Source of the DNA: Synechococcus sp. CBW1004
GTDB lineage: Bacteria; Cyanobacteriota; Cyanobacteriia; PCC-6307; Cyanobiaceae
Direction: 5' to 3'
DNA length: 64,000 nt
Assembly (NCBI RefSeq): GCF_015840715.1
Contig: NZ_CP060397.1
Coordinates: 62,001 to 126,000, forward strand
The notes beneath the pieces are model-generated. The model saw only the letters and a program-made list of their open reading frames with translations. It was not told where the DNA came from and did not search any database. Of the stretch, positions 9,034-18,534 are shown one piece after another (position 1 is the stretch's first letter; every line of letters starts with the position of its first letter). A program made the position numbers and the translations under genes.

Positions 9034-10012
9034 GCCCTCGTCGTCCGCACACCACTGTCCCGCCGCAGCGGCCCCTCGCCGCTCTTGCCCTCGCAGCTCT
9101 GGCATTGGCCCTCCCGACGGCGCTGGCTGCGGCCTGGGGTGGAGGCCGTGCGCTGGCCCAGGGATCGGCGGCGATCCAGCGCTGCCCTGATCCGGGGCTG
9201 CCGGATCCCGATCCCGACCACTTCAGCCTGGTCGCGCCCCCCTACCTGCAGCCCGGCAACCAGGCCTGCGCCCCCTGCGACGCGCCCGCCAACGCGGCAT
9301 CGCCCGCCTGCACCGTGTTCCGGGAGCTGCGACGCTGCCGCGACGGGCAACTCTGCCGCCAGTCCGCGGGACCCTTCTGGATGCTGCCTCAGCGGCGGCT
9401 GGGCGTGGTGGCGGTGCTGGACCGCCGGGGCGGCCCTGACAGCTGCCATCTGGTGCTGTTCGCATCCGAGACGACCATCGGCGTGGAGGACCGCTCCCGC
9501 CGCGATCAGCGCCCCTACTGGAATCTGGCGATCGACATGGTGCGGCGACTGCGCCAGCCGAGCCTGGGGGAGCGCGAGTGGCTGCTGGGGATCAATCCGA
9601 TGGACCATCGCAGCCAGCACCAGCTGCACCTGCATGGCGGTCGGATCAGCCCGACGCTGCGGGCGGCACTGATCCAGGCCGGCCAGGACTCACGCTTCCG
9701 CTCACTGATGATCCTTTCGCCGATGGCCCCGGGGAACAGCCCCAGCACCACCGGTTCCGCGTCCGCTGGATTGCCGATGCCCAGCCCGGGTCTGGGAATG
9801 CCGGCCAGGACCTGAGCCAGCGCAGTCCCTTCGCCCTGGTGAGCCTCGATGCAGGGGAGGAGGCGATGCCCCGGGCGGCGATCCTCCTCAGCCGTGCCGC
9901 CGGGGGGGCCGGCTACCACCTGCTCTACAGCCTCGATGGGATCAGCGCCGAGGGCCTGATCGACTTCCGCGGGGCCTGCCAGCTGCGCGATCCCGGCTCT
10001 GCCGGCAGCTGA
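9030..10012 (+). pseudogene. cdh: CDP-diacylglycerol hydrolase-like protein (Cdh family), reading frame broken by one frameshift
   Basis: Starts at a TTG overlapping the preceding stop. The first frame (to a stop at 9815) has a signal-like hydrophobic N-terminus, then family landmarks: LVLFASETTIGVED and LLGINPMDHRSQHQLHLH, the HIT-like histidine pair at residues 200 and 202. The expected C-terminal part, with the landmark LSQRSPFALVSL seen in E. coli Cdh, continues in the frame read to a stop at 10012. The switch needs one lost base somewhere near 9673-9732; the CCCCGGGG run at 9727-9734 is the obvious place. It may be a true mutation or a base-calling error. Family enzymes hydrolyse CDP-diacylglycerol to phosphatidate and CMP. 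Confidence 0.7.
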
Positions 10013-10037
10013 CTGACAGACGCCTGGAAAGGCTGAT

Positions 10038-10886
10038 TCACCCCTTCACCGCATCACCGCTGGCACTGGGCAGGATATAACGCTGCAGCAGCACGAACAG
10101 CAGCAGTACCGGCACGATCGAGACCACCGAACCTGCTGCCACCAGGCGCCAGTCGAGTGAGAAGCTGCTGGACAGCTGCTGCAATCCCAGCGGCAGGGTG
10201 AACAGATTGGGGTCGTCAAGAATGATCAGGGGCCAGAGGAAATCGCTCCAGGTGCCGATGAACACGAACATCGCCAGCGTGATCAGATCGGCACGGGCGG
10301 CTGGGATCAGCACGTTCCACCATTCGCCCAGTGGCGTGCAGCCATCGATGCGGGCCGCCTCCTCCAGCTCCACCGGTACCCCCAGGAAGCTCTGCCGCAG
10401 CAGGAAGATCCCGAAGGCGGTGGCCGCCTGGGGCAGGATCAGAGCCCAGAGGGTGTTGCGCAGGCCGATCTGCACCATCAGCAGATAGAGCGGGATCATC
10501 ACCACCTGAAACGGAATCAGGATCGTGGCCACCACCAGCGCCAGCACCAGCCCGCGACCGGCGAAGCGCAGCCTGGCCAGCGGATAGGCGGCCAGCGAGC
10601 AGAAGAGCAGGTTGGCCACCACCGCCAGGGCGCTGACGATGGTGCTGTTGAGCAGGTAGGTGGCCATCGGCTGCTCGGCGAACAGCTTGCGGTAGGCCTC
10701 CAGGCTGGGGGCGGCGGGCAGCAGGGCCGGCGGGCTGGTGAAGATGTTCTCGGTGGGGCCCTTCAGCGAGGTGCTCAGCAGCCACAGCAGCGGCAGCAGC
10801 AGCAGCAGAGCCAGCAGCAGCAGCACCGCCAGCTGCACGGCCACGGCGAGCGGGGATCGGGGCGCGGCACTGCCTGTCGAGGCCAT
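10038..10886 (-). CDS. Carbohydrate ABC transporter permease (MalG/GgtD type)
   Basis: A 282-residue inner-membrane protein with six predicted helices and the permease EAA loop EEAARIDGCTPLGEWW (about 185-200) that docks on the ATPase. It belongs to the CUT1 sugar family, which in cyanobacteria includes the glucosylglycerol/trehalose/sucrose uptake permeases. No partner permease, binding protein or ATPase gene lies next to it, so it must work with subunits encoded elsewhere. It converges on the cdh-like gene and is divergent from the zinc-ribbon gene at 10919. Confidence 0.9.
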   Translation of the reverse strand: MASTGSAAPRSPLAVAVQLAVLLLLALLLLLPLLWLLSTSLKGPTENIFTSPPALLPAAPSLEAYRKLFAEQPMATYLLNSTIVSALAVVANLLFCSLAAYPLARLRFAGRGLVLALVVATILIPFQVVMIPLYLLMVQIGLRNTLWALILPQAATAFGIFLLRQSFLGVPVELEEAARIDGCTPLGEWWNVLIPAARADLITLAMFVFIGTWSDFLWPLIILDDPNLFTLPLGLQQLSSSFSLDWRLVAAGSVVSIVPVLLLFVLLQRYILPSASGDAVKG

Positions 10887-10918
10887 GGGAGTGGGTTCGA
10901 TCGACGGACGCCGCCAGC

Positions 10919-12037
10919 ATGGGGCATCGCTGCAGATCCATGCTCAGTCCCTCCCGCGGCCCTGAACGGCTGGTGCGCGCCGGTCAGTGGGCGATCGCCG
11001 TGCTGTTCGCCTGGTTCCTGATCCAGGTGGGGGCCAGCCTGATCGCGGATCTGCCGCTGCTCAGCCGCGCCCCTCAGGCCGCGCAGTTTCGCCCCGTGGT
11101 GGCGCTGCAGGCGGTGCAGAACCGTCTCGAACCGCTGCAGGAACAGGTGCGGCGCCTGCAGGAGCAGCTGGAGGCCCTGAATCGCCGCCGGGAGGTGGTT
11201 CAGGAGACGTTGCGGCGAGAGCGCCAGAGCTTCGAGACCTGGCGGGCCACCCGGGCCGCCACCGCCCAGAGCGATCAGAACCCCGAGGTGCTGCAGCGGG
11301 CCCGTCAGCTCGATGCCCGGCTGGAGCAGGATCGTCTGCTGGCCGAGGACCAGCGACAGCTCGAACAGCGCCAGCAGCAGCTCCAGGGTCGCCTGGCGCC
11401 CTTGCGGCGCCAGCAGGCGGAGTTGGAACGTCGCGGTGAGCAGGCCTATGCGCGGGCCCTCCGCCGCCATGAATGGATCGCCTTCCTGATCCGGCTGGGA
11501 TTCGTGCTGCCTGTGCTGGCTCTGGCGTTGCATCTGTTCCGCCGTCGGCGTGGCGGCGAGCAGTGGCCATTCGTCTGGGGGTTCCTGCTGTTCAGCCTCT
11601 ACGCCTTCTTCGTGGAGCTGGTGCCCTACCTGCCCAGCTTCGGGGCCTACATCCGCTACGGCATCGGGGCGCTGCTCACCTACCTGGGCGGGCGGGCGTT
11701 GATGCGCTGGCTGCGGGCCTACCTGCGCCGCAAGCAGTCCGAACAGCAGGCTCCCCAGCAGGACCGGCTGCAGCAGATCCGTTACGAGAGGGCCTTGCAG
11801 ACCCTGGCTCGCCGCCAGTGCCCCAGCTGCGAGCGTTTCCTGTGCAGCGGCGAGGCTCCCATGCCGGACTTCTGCATGCACTGCGGCCTGCGCATCCAGA
11901 CCCACTGCCGCGTCTGCGACCACCATCAACCGGTCTTCTACCCGTACTGCTCCGCCTGTGGCGCCGCGTCGGAGCTGCACACCAGTCAGCCCGACGCTGC
12001 CGCCGGGGAAGACGCTCCCTCCGCCGCCCTCGGCTGA
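10919..12037 (+). CDS. Membrane coiled-coil protein with C-terminal double zinc ribbon, function unknown
   Basis: A 372-residue protein: membrane helix (about 24-45), long Gln/Arg/Glu coiled coil (about 60-180), a cluster of three hydrophobic segments (about 185-265), then a cytosolic tail with four CxxC-type knuckles (CPSC, CMHC, CRVC, CSAC) between about 302 and 350 that should bind two zinc ions. The start may instead be the ATG at 10940. No enzyme motif is visible. Double zinc ribbons of this type are often protein-interaction modules, so a membrane scaffold is a reasonable but unproved idea. Confidence 0.8.
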   Translation: MGHRCRSMLSPSRGPERLVRAGQWAIAVLFAWFLIQVGASLIADLPLLSRAPQAAQFRPVVALQAVQNRLEPLQEQVRRLQEQLEALNRRREVVQETLRRERQSFETWRATRAATAQSDQNPEVLQRARQLDARLEQDRLLAEDQRQLEQRQQQLQGRLAPLRRQQAELERRGEQAYARALRRHEWIAFLIRLGFVLPVLALALHLFRRRRGGEQWPFVWGFLLFSLYAFFVELVPYLPSFGAYIRYGIGALLTYLGGRALMRWLRAYLRRKQSEQQAPQQDRLQQIRYERALQTLARRQCPSCERFLCSGEAPMPDFCMHCGLRIQTHCRVCDHHQPVFYPYCSACGAASELHTSQPDAAAGEDAPSAALG

Positions 12038-12124
12038 CCCCGGTCGCCATCGTCTGCAGGTCTGAGGGGGGCTGTGTGACCGCTGCAGCACCTGGACTTC
12101 ACCGCGACGCCCGGCAGCTGCGGC

Positions 12125-12712
12125 TCAGACCGGCGCGTTCCAGCGCAGCAGCACGGCCTGCTCACGTTCGCGTCCCAGAACGCTCAGCGTGCCGGTGGAC
12201 AGGCTGAGCAGGGCTCCGCCACCCGGCCCCAGCCCCAGCCAGGTGCCGGCGAGGGCGCGCAGGATGTGGCCGTGGGCGAACAGGGCCAGCCGACCGTGCC
12301 CACCGATCAGGCCCTGGCAATGGTTGAGCAGCCGCTGGCAGCGCTGCCCCACCTGTTCCAGGGATTCACCGCCGGGGCAGGGGTGGCTGAACACCGTCCA
12401 GCCCGGGACGCTGCGGCGGATCTCGGCGGTGGTGATGCCCTCATAGTCGCCGTAATCCCACTCGCGCAGGTCATCCACGATCCGGGCGTCCTTCCCCAGG
12501 CCGGCCAGCTCACAGGTGCGCCGGGCTCTCTGCAGCGGACTGGTGAGCACCGCGTCGAAGGCCATGCCGGCCAGTGCCGGCGCCAGACGGCGGGCCTCCT
12601 CCTCACCCTCCGGCAGCAGGGGCCGATCGGTGCGGCCGGTGTGGCGGCCGTTGCGGGCCCAGTCGGTGGCGCTGTGGCGCAGCAGCCACAGCTCGGGGGA
12701 AGGGGAGGGCAT
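12125..12712 (-). CDS. Histidine phosphatase family protein (phosphoglycerate mutase-like)
   Basis: A 195-residue cytosolic protein with the catalytic histidine in LLRHSATDWARNGRHTGRTD (residues 9-28; RHG is RHS here), LTSPLQRARRTCEL (about 56-69) and the second histidine in FAHGHILRALAGTWL (about 143-157). The sequence is like alpha-ribazole phosphatase/GpmB-type enzymes. The substrate cannot be told from sequence; a small sugar phosphate or nucleotide loop intermediate is typical. It lies five bases downstream of the Nif11 gene on the same strand. Confidence 0.88.
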   Translation of the reverse strand: MPSPSPELWLLRHSATDWARNGRHTGRTDRPLLPEGEEEARRLAPALAGMAFDAVLTSPLQRARRTCELAGLGKDARIVDDLREWDYGDYEGITTAEIRRSVPGWTVFSHPCPGGESLEQVGQRCQRLLNHCQGLIGGHGRLALFAHGHILRALAGTWLGLGPGGGALLSLSTGTLSVLGREREQAVLLRWNAPV

Positions 12713-12717
12713 CGGCC

Positions 12718-12933
12718 TCAGTTGTACTCGCCGGGGATGTCGTTCTTGCGCACGGTGACGCGGTCGAACTTCTGACCGGACACACGCAGGAGTTCATCGC
12801 CGGAGAACTCGAAGCCCAGCTTCAGCGCGATCTGAGCGACGTCGTCGGCGGTGGCGGCGGCCAGCACCTGCTGCTTCAGGCCCGCATCGGCCTGCATGCG
12901 CGCCAGGAAGGCTTTCAGTTGGTCGAGCGACAT
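12718..12933 (-). CDS. Nif11-domain small peptide
   Basis: A 71-residue protein made of a Nif11 domain: MSLDQLKAFLARMQAD at the start, the ADDVAQIALKLGFEFS helix in the middle and GDELLRVSG at about 45-53. Nif11 domains serve as leaders of RiPP precursors in many cyanobacteria, but here there is no GG cleavage site and no Cys/Ser/Thr-rich core; the tail is short and charged (about 18 residues). It therefore looks like a stand-alone Nif11 protein. Homology begins at MSLDQ, so the ATG at 12933 is preferred over one eight codons upstream. No modifying enzyme gene is adjacent. Confidence 0.85.
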   Translation of the reverse strand: MSLDQLKAFLARMQADAGLKQQVLAAATADDVAQIALKLGFEFSGDELLRVSGQKFDRVTVRKNDIPGEYN

Positions 12934-13024
12934 CGGCAGGCCGGCAGGAGTATCCACTCTCCCCGAGCCGCGGCGCCCCTGTCAGCCCCGGGCGTGGGGA
13001 GTGGCGGGGCGTTTCAACGCGCCG

Positions 13025-13471
13025 TCAGATCCGGGGGATCAGGCGGCGCAGCAGGGCGAGGAACAGCTCCAGCGAGGCCAGGGCCATCACGACGCACAGG
13101 AGATTGACGACCCAGCCCAGCAGATAGAGGAGTGGCGCCGCAGGGCCCGGGCCACCGCCCTGCAGGGCGGCGAACAGATGATCGAGGGCGCCGTCGAGGA
13201 CCGAGAACAGGGAGGCAACGAACATCGCCAGCGAGCTCTGCATGGCGATCGCGGCCTCGGCTGCCTCAGGGCCCGTGACAAGGAATCGGGCCAGGCTCAG
13301 CTGGAAGCTGGCCACCAGGAACAGCACCGCGAAGACCGTGATCTGGGTCAGCTGCCTCTGCGCCGCCACCTCGCGAGCCTCCAGCAGCAGATAGCCCAGT
13401 GCCACAGCCCAGATGAGCAGTCGCAGGATCGGCTCGCTCCAGTGGAGCAGCCGCCGCAGCGTATGGCTCAT
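13025..13471 (-). CDS. Conserved membrane protein, function unknown
   Basis: A 148-residue protein with three or four hydrophobic segments (about 15-30, 43-62, 80-100, 112-140). No catalytic or binding motif is visible. It is encoded three bases downstream of leuA on the same strand and so is probably co-transcribed with it, but nothing in the sequence links it to leucine synthesis. Confidence 0.7.
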   Translation of the reverse strand: MSHTLRRLLHWSEPILRLLIWAVALGYLLLEAREVAAQRQLTQITVFAVLFLVASFQLSLARFLVTGPEAAEAAIAMQSSLAMFVASLFSVLDGALDHLFAALQGGGPGPAAPLLYLLGWVVNLLCVVMALASLELFLALLRRLIPRI

Positions 13472-13474
13472 CGC

Positions 13475-15100
13475 TCACACCCTTGGCATCTCGGCCAGCG
13501 GCAGCGGCGTCTTCTGCGGATGCAGCGGTGATCGCTGGCTGCCGGCCACCAGGCGGTTGAGGGCATTGACGAACGCCTGGGCCGCAGCCACGACGATGTC
13601 GGTGTCGGCGGCGTGGCCGGAGTAGAGCACACCGCCGGCGCGCAGACGGATCGTCACCTCGCCCATGGCATCGATGCCCTCGGTGACCGACTTGATGCTG
13701 AACTCGATCAGTTCATTGGGCACTCCCGCCAGGCGGTTGAGGGCCTGGCAGACGGCATCCACGGGCCCCGTGCCGATCGCTGCCTCGGTGAGTTCGACGC
13801 CGTCGGTGGTTTCGAGGCTGACCGTGGCGGTGGGCTGCAGGCCGGTGCCGCAGCTCACCTGAACCCGCTTGAGCACGAAGCGGGCTTCGGATTGCTGCTG
13901 CACCTGCTCACTGACGATCGCCTCGAGGTCGCGGTCGCTGATCTCGCGTTTGCGGTCGGCCAGCTCCTTGAAGCGGGCGAAGGCGTCGTTGAGATCGTCA
14001 CCCTCGAGGTTGTAGCCGAGCTCCTCGAGGCGGGCGCGGAAGGCGCTGCGGCCGGAGAGCTTGCCCAGGGAGATGCGGTTGTCGGCCAGGCCGACGGTGC
14101 GGGCATCGATGATCTCGTAGGTGAGCCGGTTCTTGAGCACGCCGTCCTGGTGGATGCCGCTCTCGTGGGCGAAGGCGTTGGCGCCGACGATCGCCTTGTT
14201 GGGCTGCACCGCCATGCCGGTGAGGTTGCTCACCAGCCGTGAGGTCTTGGTGATCTCCTCGGTGCGCACGCCGGTGAGCGGTTCGCTGCTCTCGACCGGC
14301 CGGCCCAGGAAGGGATTGAAGTAGCTGCGGCGCACATGCAGCGCCATCACCAGCTCCTCGAGCGAGGCGTTGCCGGCCCGCTCGCCGATGCCGTTGATCG
14401 TGCACTCCAGCTGACGGGCGCCGTTCTTGACGGCCTCGAGGAAGTTGGCGACGGCCAGACCGAGGTCGTTGTGACCGTGCACCGAGATCACCGCTTGATC
14501 GATGTTGGGGACGGCCTTGTCGATGCCGGCGATCAGGGCGCCGAACTCCGCCGGGGTGGCGTAGCCCACCGTGTCGGGGATGTTGATCGTGGTGGCGCCG
14601 GCCTCGATGGCGGCCTCGATCACCTGATGCATGAACTCGGGATCGCTGCGGCCGGCGTCCTCGCAGGAGAACTCGACGTCGTCGACGAGCGAGCGCGCGT
14701 AGGCGACCATCTCGCGGGTGATCGTGAGCACCTCGGCGCGGCTCTTGCGCAGCTTGTGCTCGAGGTGGATGTCGCTGGTGGCGATGAAGGTGTGGATGCG
14801 CCTGCGGGCGGCCGGGGCGACGGCCTCGGCGCAGGCCTTGATGTCACCGGCGGCGGCCCTGGCCAGGCCGCAGATCACCGGCCCGTCGGGTGTGCCCACG
14901 GCGTGGGCGATGCGCTGCACGGCATTGAAGTCGCCGGTGCTGGCGAAGGGGAAGCCGGCCTCGATGATGTCGACCCCGAGGCGCGCCAGCTGCTGGGCGA
15001 TCGCCAGCTTCTCCTCCAGGTTGAGGCTGGCGCCCGGGGACTGCTCCCCGTCGCGGAGGGTGGTGTCGAAGATGAGAACCCGTCCGGGATCGCGCGCCAT
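13475..15100 (-). CDS. leuA: 2-isopropylmalate synthase
   Basis: A 541-residue enzyme that condenses acetyl-CoA with 2-oxoisovalerate in the first committed step of leucine synthesis. The TIM barrel starts with [16 protein letters not shown] (about 10-25), and the metal-binding HGHNDLG lies near residues 209-215. The C-terminal third carries the LeuA allosteric domain that senses leucine (including [15 protein letters not shown]). Length and architecture are those of standard bacterial LeuA. The 291 bases to the divergent branching-enzyme gene contain no supported gene and should hold its promoter. Confidence 0.96.
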   Translation of the reverse strand: MARDPGRVLIFDTTLRDGEQSPGASLNLEEKLAIAQQLARLGVDIIEAGFPFASTGDFNAVQRIAHAVGTPDGPVICGLARAAAGDIKACAEAVAPAARRRIHTFIATSDIHLEHKLRKSRAEVLTITREMVAYARSLVDDVEFSCEDAGRSDPEFMHQVIEAAIEAGATTINIPDTVGYATPAEFGALIAGIDKAVPNIDQAVISVHGHNDLGLAVANFLEAVKNGARQLECTINGIGERAGNASLEELVMALHVRRSYFNPFLGRPVESSEPLTGVRTEEITKTSRLVSNLTGMAVQPNKAIVGANAFAHESGIHQDGVLKNRLTYEIIDARTVGLADNRISLGKLSGRSAFRARLEELGYNLEGDDLNDAFARFKELADRKREISDRDLEAIVSEQVQQQSEARFVLKRVQVSCGTGLQPTATVSLETTDGVELTEAAIGTGPVDAVCQALNRLAGVPNELIEFSIKSVTEGIDAMGEVTIRLRAGGVLYSGHAADTDIVVAAAQAFVNALNRLVAGSQRSPLHPQKTPLPLAEMPRV

Positions 15101-15391
15101 GGCTGAAATGGCCGCCTGGGGCTGCCCTGGCCGGCCGGAGGGCCGCTGACTGCACGGGGCAGGGCGGATCCGGAGGAGGGCGCTAAGCGGATTGAGTATG
15201 AGTTAGACGGCATTCTAAGGCCAGGCTGGCGGGCTGCCCCCTGCCCCCCGAGCCCGGGGACCTGCCGCCCGAGGCCGTGGGGGAGGTGCAGCGGCTGAAC
15301 GCGTTGGTGCTGAACGGCTTGCGCGGATCGCCTGGGGCCCTTCCAGGGGCTCTGTGACCGGCTCCTAGAGTGCCGCGACTGTGGGTTCGCC

Positions 15392-16996
15392 ATGGCCGAC
15401 GGCGATCTGGCCCTTGTGCTCCACGCCCACCTGCCCTATGTGCGGTCGGGCGAGGCGGGATCCCTGGAGGAGGACTGGTACTTCCAGGCGCTTCAGGAGT
15501 GCTATCTGCCCCTGCTGGAGATGCTGGAGGCGGCCGCCGCTGACCCCACCCAGGAGCCGCGGCTGACGATGGGGGTCTCCCCCACCCTGCTGTCGCTGCT
15601 GTGTGACGCGGAGCTCAACGCCCGCTTCGTGCCGTGGCTGCAGCTGCGCCTGCAGCTGCTTCAGGGGGCCCCCACGCCCCTGGAGGCCGCCGCCCGCGAT
15701 CTCTCCGGTCGGCTGGAGGCTGCCCGCGATCAGTTCCTCGCCTGTGACGGGGATGTGCTGCCCCGCCTGCGGGCCCTGCAGCGCCTGGGGGTGCTCGACC
15801 TGATCACCTGCGGCGCCACCCACGGCTACCTGCCCCTGCTGCGTGATGCGCCCGAGGCGGTGCGGGCCCAGCTGCTCACCGCCGTCCGCGAGCATCAGCG
15901 TCTGCTGGGCGAGCGGCCGCTGGGGATCTGGCTGCCGGAGTGCGCCTACTACGAAGGGCTCGATCAGCACCTGGCCGCCTGCGGCCTTCGCTACACGCTC
16001 CTCGACGGCCATGGGTTGCTGCATGCCCTGCCCCGTCCCCGCTACGGGGTCTACGCCCCGATCTGCTCTCCTGCCGGGGTGGCCTTCTTCGCCCGTGACA
16101 GCGAATCCACCCTGCCGGTCTGGAGCGCCAGCCAGGGCTACCCCGGTGACGGCGCCTACCGGGAATTCCACCGCGACCTGGGCTGGGATCTCAGCGACGC
16201 GCAGCTGGCCGCGCTCGGCATCGGCAGTCGCCGGCCCCTGGGCCTGAAGCTGCATCGGGTCACCTCTCAGGGCTGCCCCCTCGATACCAAACAGCCCTAC
16301 GACCCCGCCGCGGCGGCGCAGCGCCTGGAGGAGCACGCCACCGCCTACCTGCGCGGCCGCTCCCGCCAGCTGCAGGCCCTCGCCCGCGCCATCGATCGCC
16401 CGCCGCTGCTGGTGGCCCCCTTCGACGCCGAGCTGTTCGGCCACTGGTGGTTCGAGGGCCCCCGCTTCCTGGGTGCCCTGTTCCGTCAGGCGGCCGACTC
16501 CGGGGTGCGCTTCACCCACCTGCGCCAGGTGCTCAGCGCCGGCCAGGCCCTGCAGGTGTGCCAGCCGTCTCCCTCCAGCTGGGGCCAGGGCGGCTACCAC
16601 AACTACTGGCTCAACGAGAGCAATTCCTGGGTGGTGGCCGAGTGGCAGCGGGCCTCGCGCGCCATGGTCCGCCGCGTCAACCGGGGGGTGGGCAGCGCCA
16701 GCCAGCGGGAGCTGCTCACCCAGGCGGGCCGCGAACTGCTGCTCGCCCAGAGCTCCGATTGGAGCTTCATCCTGCGGGCCGGCACCACCACCGAGCTGGC
16801 GCGCGAGCGCATCCATCGCCATCTCGAGCGCTTCTGGCGCCTGATGGATGCAATCGACCGCGGCACGGAGCTGCCCGAGGGCTGGCTGGAGGCGCTGCAG
16901 CACGAGGATGGCCTCTTTCCGCTGCTCAACGCCGCCGACTGGGCGACGCCGCCACTGCGGGCCACGCCAGGCCATCCGCCCAAGCCGCGGGGTTGA
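15392..16996 (+). CDS. GH57 1,4-alpha-glucan branching enzyme
   Basis: A 534-residue glycoside hydrolase family 57 protein that makes alpha-1,6 branches in glycogen. Family regions are in order: LHAHLPYVR (about 9-17), the region-2 TCGATHGYLPLL, the nucleophile in WLPECAYYE (about 179-187), the acid/base Asp in APFDAELFGHWWFEG (about 342-356) and a C-terminal helical branching domain with WGQGGYHNYWLNE. Length matches the Thermus/Thermococcus branching enzymes. It is divergent from leuA and converges, after 241 bases, on the acetolactate-decarboxylase-like gene. Confidence 0.92.
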   Translation: MADGDLALVLHAHLPYVRSGEAGSLEEDWYFQALQECYLPLLEMLEAAAADPTQEPRLTMGVSPTLLSLLCDAELNARFVPWLQLRLQLLQGAPTPLEAAARDLSGRLEAARDQFLACDGDVLPRLRALQRLGVLDLITCGATHGYLPLLRDAPEAVRAQLLTAVREHQRLLGERPLGIWLPECAYYEGLDQHLAACGLRYTLLDGHGLLHALPRPRYGVYAPICSPAGVAFFARDSESTLPVWSASQGYPGDGAYREFHRDLGWDLSDAQLAALGIGSRRPLGLKLHRVTSQGCPLDTKQPYDPAAAAQRLEEHATAYLRGRSRQLQALARAIDRPPLLVAPFDAELFGHWWFEGPRFLGALFRQAADSGVRFTHLRQVLSAGQALQVCQPSPSSWGQGGYHNYWLNESNSWVVAEWQRASRAMVRRVNRGVGSASQRELLTQAGRELLLAQSSDWSFILRAGTTTELARERIHRHLERFWRLMDAIDRGTELPEGWLEALQHEDGLFPLLNAADWATPPLRATPGHPPKPRG

Positions 16997-17237
16997 GCCT
17001 CATCGCCGGCTGAGACTCCAGCAGCGGCTCCGGCGGGGTTCTGCGGCGGGTCTGTCCTCCACCTGCCCGGTTCGGTCCGCCCACCGCCAGCGTGGCCCAT
17101 GGCTCGGCGTCATCCACGCCCAGCGTCTGGCCTGGAGGCCTTGCCACAGCAGCCCCCGCCAGCGGCGTCCCTGTCGGGCCTGTGGGTTGGCTCCGGGGCT
17201 TCAGCACCGCCACTGCCGCAACGTCTCCGTCGTCAGA

Positions 17238-18377
17238 TCAGCCGGGGATCTGCACCACGAGGCTCTGGCGGTTGTTCGCCTGGCGGCAGGCCTCCTCCAG
17301 GATGCGCCGCTCAGGATCGACGATCACCTCCAGCCGGTGGCGGCCGGGTGCCAGGTTCAGGGGCATGCGCACCTGCTCCCCTTCGCCCGCCCCCAGCCAG
17401 GGGAGGTGCAGGTAGCGGTGATCGCTCCAGCGATCTTCGATCACCACCGCCACGCCCACGTCGCTGGCATCGAGGTTGCCTTCGTTCAGCACCGAGAACC
17501 GCAGCTCCCCCGCTTCGAAGCTCAGCTCCCGGATGGCCAGATCGGAGGCCATGGCATGGATCGTCTGCAGCGGGTAGAGCACCAGCCGCTCCAGCTCCTG
17601 CAGCCGGCTGCCCGGGTGTTCATGGTGCAGGTGGCCGCCGTGGCGCAGATCGGTGCTGCAGCCGTGCAGGTGCAGGTGGGCGCCGGTCGCCGGCACCGTC
17701 ACCCGCCCCAGCTCCGGCTGGGTGTCGTAGAAGCCGCAGCCGTCCCAGTGCAGGCTGCGGCCCAGCCAGCGCACCGGATCGCCGGGGGTGGCGGGATCCT
17801 CCGCACTGAGGCGGAAGTGGGGCAGCCGCTCGTAGATCGTCGCGCCCACGCCCGCCTCGCCGCCCGCCAGCGCCTGCAGCCGCGCCAGGCCATCGTTGCG
17901 CCGCAGCTGGCCCATGCAGAGCTTGGAGGCCACCGTGATCACCAGCGACTCCCAGAGGCTGAGGAGCCGCAGCCCGTACAGCGGTGCCCGCTCCAGGCTG
18001 CCGGCGGCGGTCATCGCGGCGATCGCCCCGCCGATCGTCTCCTGCAGGGGCCTGCCCCCGGCGCCGCTCAGCAGCTCCGCCGGCACCGGCCGCCGCAGGG
18101 ACGTGGCGTCATCGCTGAAGCAGACGTAGGGGAAGTGGCTGAGCCCGGAGCCGCCGGTCAGCCGGCGGATGCTGCCATCGGAGGGTTCGCTCTTGTAGAT
18201 GCTGCTGCCGCCGTCGGGCCCGGTCTGCAGAAAGGTGAGTTCGCCGTTGTCCCAGCCGCTGGTGGTGCCGAGGCCGAGCACATCGCCCCGCAGCGGGATC
18301 CGCTCCAGGGGCAGGTGCTCCTGCACGTCCCCGTGCACCAGATCGGTGACCGTGTTGGCGATGTGAAGACGGACCAT
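17238..18377 (-). CDS. Acetolactate decarboxylase-like protein with C-terminal CARDB-like domain
   Basis: A 379-residue protein. Residues about 16-62 (HGDVQ, then GLGTTSGWDNGELTFLQTG) align by eye with the acetolactate decarboxylase (AlsD/BudA) N-terminal half. Residues 236-249 hold the zinc-site pattern His236-x-His238 and His249 with the same spacing and GGH ending as AlsD. The segment of about 140 residues between is unlike AlsD and helical. Residues about 285-379 resemble a CARDB beta-sandwich (EGNLDASDVGVAVVIEDR). Canonical enzymes make acetoin and are about 240-260 residues long, so activity here is uncertain. No acetolactate synthase gene is nearby. Confidence 0.65.
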   Translation of the reverse strand: MVRLHIANTVTDLVHGDVQEHLPLERIPLRGDVLGLGTTSGWDNGELTFLQTGPDGGSSIYKSEPSDGSIRRLTGGSGLSHFPYVCFSDDATSLRRPVPAELLSGAGGRPLQETIGGAIAAMTAAGSLERAPLYGLRLLSLWESLVITVASKLCMGQLRRNDGLARLQALAGGEAGVGATIYERLPHFRLSAEDPATPGDPVRWLGRSLHWDGCGFYDTQPELGRVTVPATGAHLHLHGCSTDLRHGGHLHHEHPGSRLQELERLVLYPLQTIHAMASDLAIRELSFEAGELRFSVLNEGNLDASDVGVAVVIEDRWSDHRYLHLPWLGAGEGEQVRMPLNLAPGRHRLEVIVDPERRILEEACRQANNRQSLVVQIPG

Positions 18378-18534
18378 CGGGAGCGGGCGACGGGGTGTGG
18401 TTCGAAGCCTCTCGCTAGCAGCGGCCGGCGCCGATGCAACGATCGACGCCTGTCCTGTCGCGAAGGTCGGCCCAATCCCGCTCCGGGGTTGACCCCACGT
18501 GCCACCGCGCCATGGCTCCCGCGCAGGGCTCCGC

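Noticed and set aside
15199-15357. Short plus-strand frame between leuA and the branching enzyme ending in a TGA before 15,358
   Set aside because: The frame has no ATG, is Pro/Gly-rich and has no recognisable domain; more likely leader or decayed DNA.
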